Below are positions 62,244 to 64,000 of a DNA stretch of 64,000 nt, piece by piece. The position numbers were made by a program, and so were the translations under genes. How positions within the stretch are numbered: position 1 is the first letter of the stretch; each line of letters opens with the position of its first letter. The stretch is from Brachionus koreanus (taxonomy: Eukaryota; Rotifera; Eurotatoria; Ploima; Brachionidae): assembly GCA_016987375.1 (NCBI GenBank), contig PJRA01000263.1, positions 4,648,284 to 4,712,283 on the forward strand, in the 5' to 3' direction. Below the pieces are notes generated by a model. That model had not been told where the DNA came from. It saw only the letters and a list, made by a program, of their open reading frames with translations, and did no database searches.

Positions 62244-63158
62244 TTAAAACGATTTTCCAAAAATAAGTTAAGTTTGAAAAAATTTCATCTGTGAGCATAT
62301 TTTTGTAATTGCTTTGAATAAAATATAAACAACAATACCTGAATAATACTATGATACCATCATAGGTTCAAGGCCTTAGTCAGGAAGGAAAAAAGTTTCA
62401 AGATTGGCATATAATTTAAAATAATTAAATAATTTTTTTACTTTATTTTTATTTTTTGGTGCTATAAATATATTGTTTTTGAAATTTTTTAATACACCTT
62501 AATTTTTATAAGTATAAAAAAATTTTTTTTGATGCCATTAATAATAAAAATTAAGTAAAATTGAAGTTTTATTCAGTGATAATTTAATCAATATAAAATT
62601 AACATGTCGATAATAACTGATGGTATCCGACACTTTTTTATTATTAACTAAATATGATCTTAAAGGCAATTACATAAAAATATTAAAACTATAAATTTTT
62701 CCCAATTTATTATCAAGATATTTAAAGATCAGTAGTTAATAGTCTAGATATTAAAATAAATATGGTTTATACAGAATAAAGATACATTTTATTTCTCTTT
62801 AATTTTAAATATTTCTTTATTATTTCTCTATAATAAAATAAAACTAAAAATCAAAGAGATTTTTAAGTTCTTAAACTATAATTAATTTAAATTTCAGATA
62901 AAATTTGAGCAAACAATCACACTAGATTAGGCCATAATTATATATTGAATATTATAGACACCCTATTCTAATAACTGAGCATATTTTTAATAACTGTTAT
63001 TTAAATTTTTCAAAGAATTATTTTATTATTTTTTTTGTAAATAAACTAAGTTTTAAGCAAACTAATTTGTCTTTTTTATTTATATAATTTACTTTATTTC
63101 TAAAAAAAAAGTAGATTTAATTTAAAAGTAGAAAAGGTCAAAGATCGAAGCATGGATC
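62244..63158. other. Intergenic, nothing recognised
   Basis: AT-rich; no ORF or RNA gene supported. Confidence 0.5.
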
Positions 63159-63472
63159 ATTCTTGTTATTTAGTTTTAAAAAATGATGATGATGATAGAT
63201 TTGCTTGCTAATGCATGGATTGAGTTAGACATGAACAATGAAAAAAAAACATGAACATCTTATGTTCTTTTGTTACTATTATAAAAAGTGTCATTTTGTG
63301 TACTTTAGTTATGAATTCTTTCTTTCTAAACATTAAAAGTGTTTTTGTGCCTTTTGTGGATAAGGTTAGGGTTATTTAAGAAAACCAAGATGTTCGTGAT
63401 TCTTTTTTCATTGTCAATCCATGAATTAGCAAGGCAAATTACCACTTTTTAAAGCTAAAAAATAACAAGAAT
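63159..63472. repeat. Fold-back (inverted) repeat, arms of about 90-100 bp
   Basis: Left arm 63159-63261 and right arm 63387-63472 are imperfect reverse complements sharing ATTCTTGTTATTT, TTTGCTTGCTAAT(G)CATGGATTGA, ACAATGAAAAAA and GAACATCTT in order. The 125-bp spacer and right flank contain related GTG-TTTTGTG motifs (for example AAAGTGTCATTTTGTGTAC and AAAGTGTTTTTGTGCC). A non-autonomous fold-back element is the likeliest reading; no clear target duplication seen. Confidence 0.75.
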
Positions 63473-64000
63473 TATCACCAAAATTCACAAAAGAACACAA
63501 AATAACACTCTTAGTGAGAAAAACAGGCTCATTGTCATTCATAGCTCTGCAAATGCTTTTTTTTCTCTAGTTTAAGCAAATAGGTTATTTAAAAATTTAA
63601 CAAATTTTGATCAAACTAAATTCTAAAAACACTTAAATTAAGGACCATTTAAGAATATTCGTTCCTTTTTTAAAATTAAAGAACAATTAACTTAAGTTTA
63701 TTTATACTAGATATTTGATATATAATTTGACTTAAATGAAAACTTGCACATTGTATAATTAAATGTTGATCAAAAAGATAAGATATTAGAGTCAAAAAAA
63801 ATAAAATCTATCCATGACTTTTTCGATAATTTTTATAATTGGATATAAATAGAAATTATTCTTATTTCAGAAAATTTTATGTATCATCTTTGTAACGCAA
63901 TAATTTTGGAGATTTTTTTTTAATATTTCTGAAATATTGCTTAAAAAAAAAGAAATCTTTAATAATAATTTTAATTAATAAGAATTTCTCTATAAATACT
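63473..64000. other. Right edge, nothing recognised
   Basis: AT-rich sequence to the window end with no supported feature. Confidence 0.5.

Noticed and set aside
63360..63380. TTAGGG-like motif resembling a telomere repeat
   Set aside because: A single copy (GGTTAGGGTT) with no tandem array.

Overview
This is a eukaryotic window: very AT-rich (about a quarter G+C by eye), with spliced genes whose introns are mostly 44-72 bp and use GT..AG, intron-containing nuclear tRNA-Tyr genes, and animal-type gene families (an FGFR-like receptor, a paired-like homeobox gene, LAMP, SPICE1, RAPGEF1). A small-genome bilaterian invertebrate fits; a monogonont rotifer such as Brachionus would match the base composition and intron style, but that placement is inference. 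Genes were rebuilt by joining open stretches at GT/AG sites and keeping only joins that preserve frame.

Layout. 1-2816 (-): the first coding exon of a RAPGEF1/C3G-like Rap exchange factor, running off the left edge through an intron. 2817-10226: 7.4 kb with nothing recognisable. 10227-21417: tRNA-rich block with six identical intron-bearing tRNA-Tyr genes, one tRNA-Leu(UAA) and a tRNA-like relic, interleaved with SF3A3 (10 exons, -), a LINE fossil, PRMT9 (-) and a LAMP-family gene (-). Four of the tRNA-Tyr genes form two convergent pairs that are inverted copies of each other 6 kb apart. 22281-26200: LINE reverse-transcriptase fossils flanking an unrecognised ATG-less exon. 26758-28927 (-): a probable fusion of an NSD-like PWWP domain to psq/CENP-B-type helix-turn-helix domains. 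30262-31442 (+): an unrecognised seven-exon gene, convergent with a small ORF at 31512. 32627-33930 (-): an aldo-keto reductase of the L-galactose dehydrogenase type. 35334-37722 (-): SPICE1, a centriole/spindle protein. 38273-38683 (-): a candidate secreted peptide precursor. 38684-47891: mostly empty, with a mariner transposase fossil. 47892-50190 (+): FGFRL1-like decoy FGF receptor. 51168-52193: integrase fossil followed by a repeat that recurs at 55.3-55.7 kb. 53604-54630 (-): paired-like homeobox gene. 56971-57871 (-): proteasome alpha-4/alpha-7-type subunit PSMA7. 59761-61545+ (+): helical-repeat protein, tentatively CIP2A-like. 62141-63472: a short Tc1/mariner-type MITE and a larger fold-back repeat.

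The genes are independent units, mostly cellular housekeeping (splicing, proteasome, centriole, arginine methylation, lysosome) with some developmental signalling (RAPGEF1, FGFRL1, homeobox). I see no operon-like or pathway clustering. The points most worth a second look are the inverted duplicated tRNA-Tyr palindromes, the PWWP-transposase-domain fusion and the possible amidated-peptide precursor.
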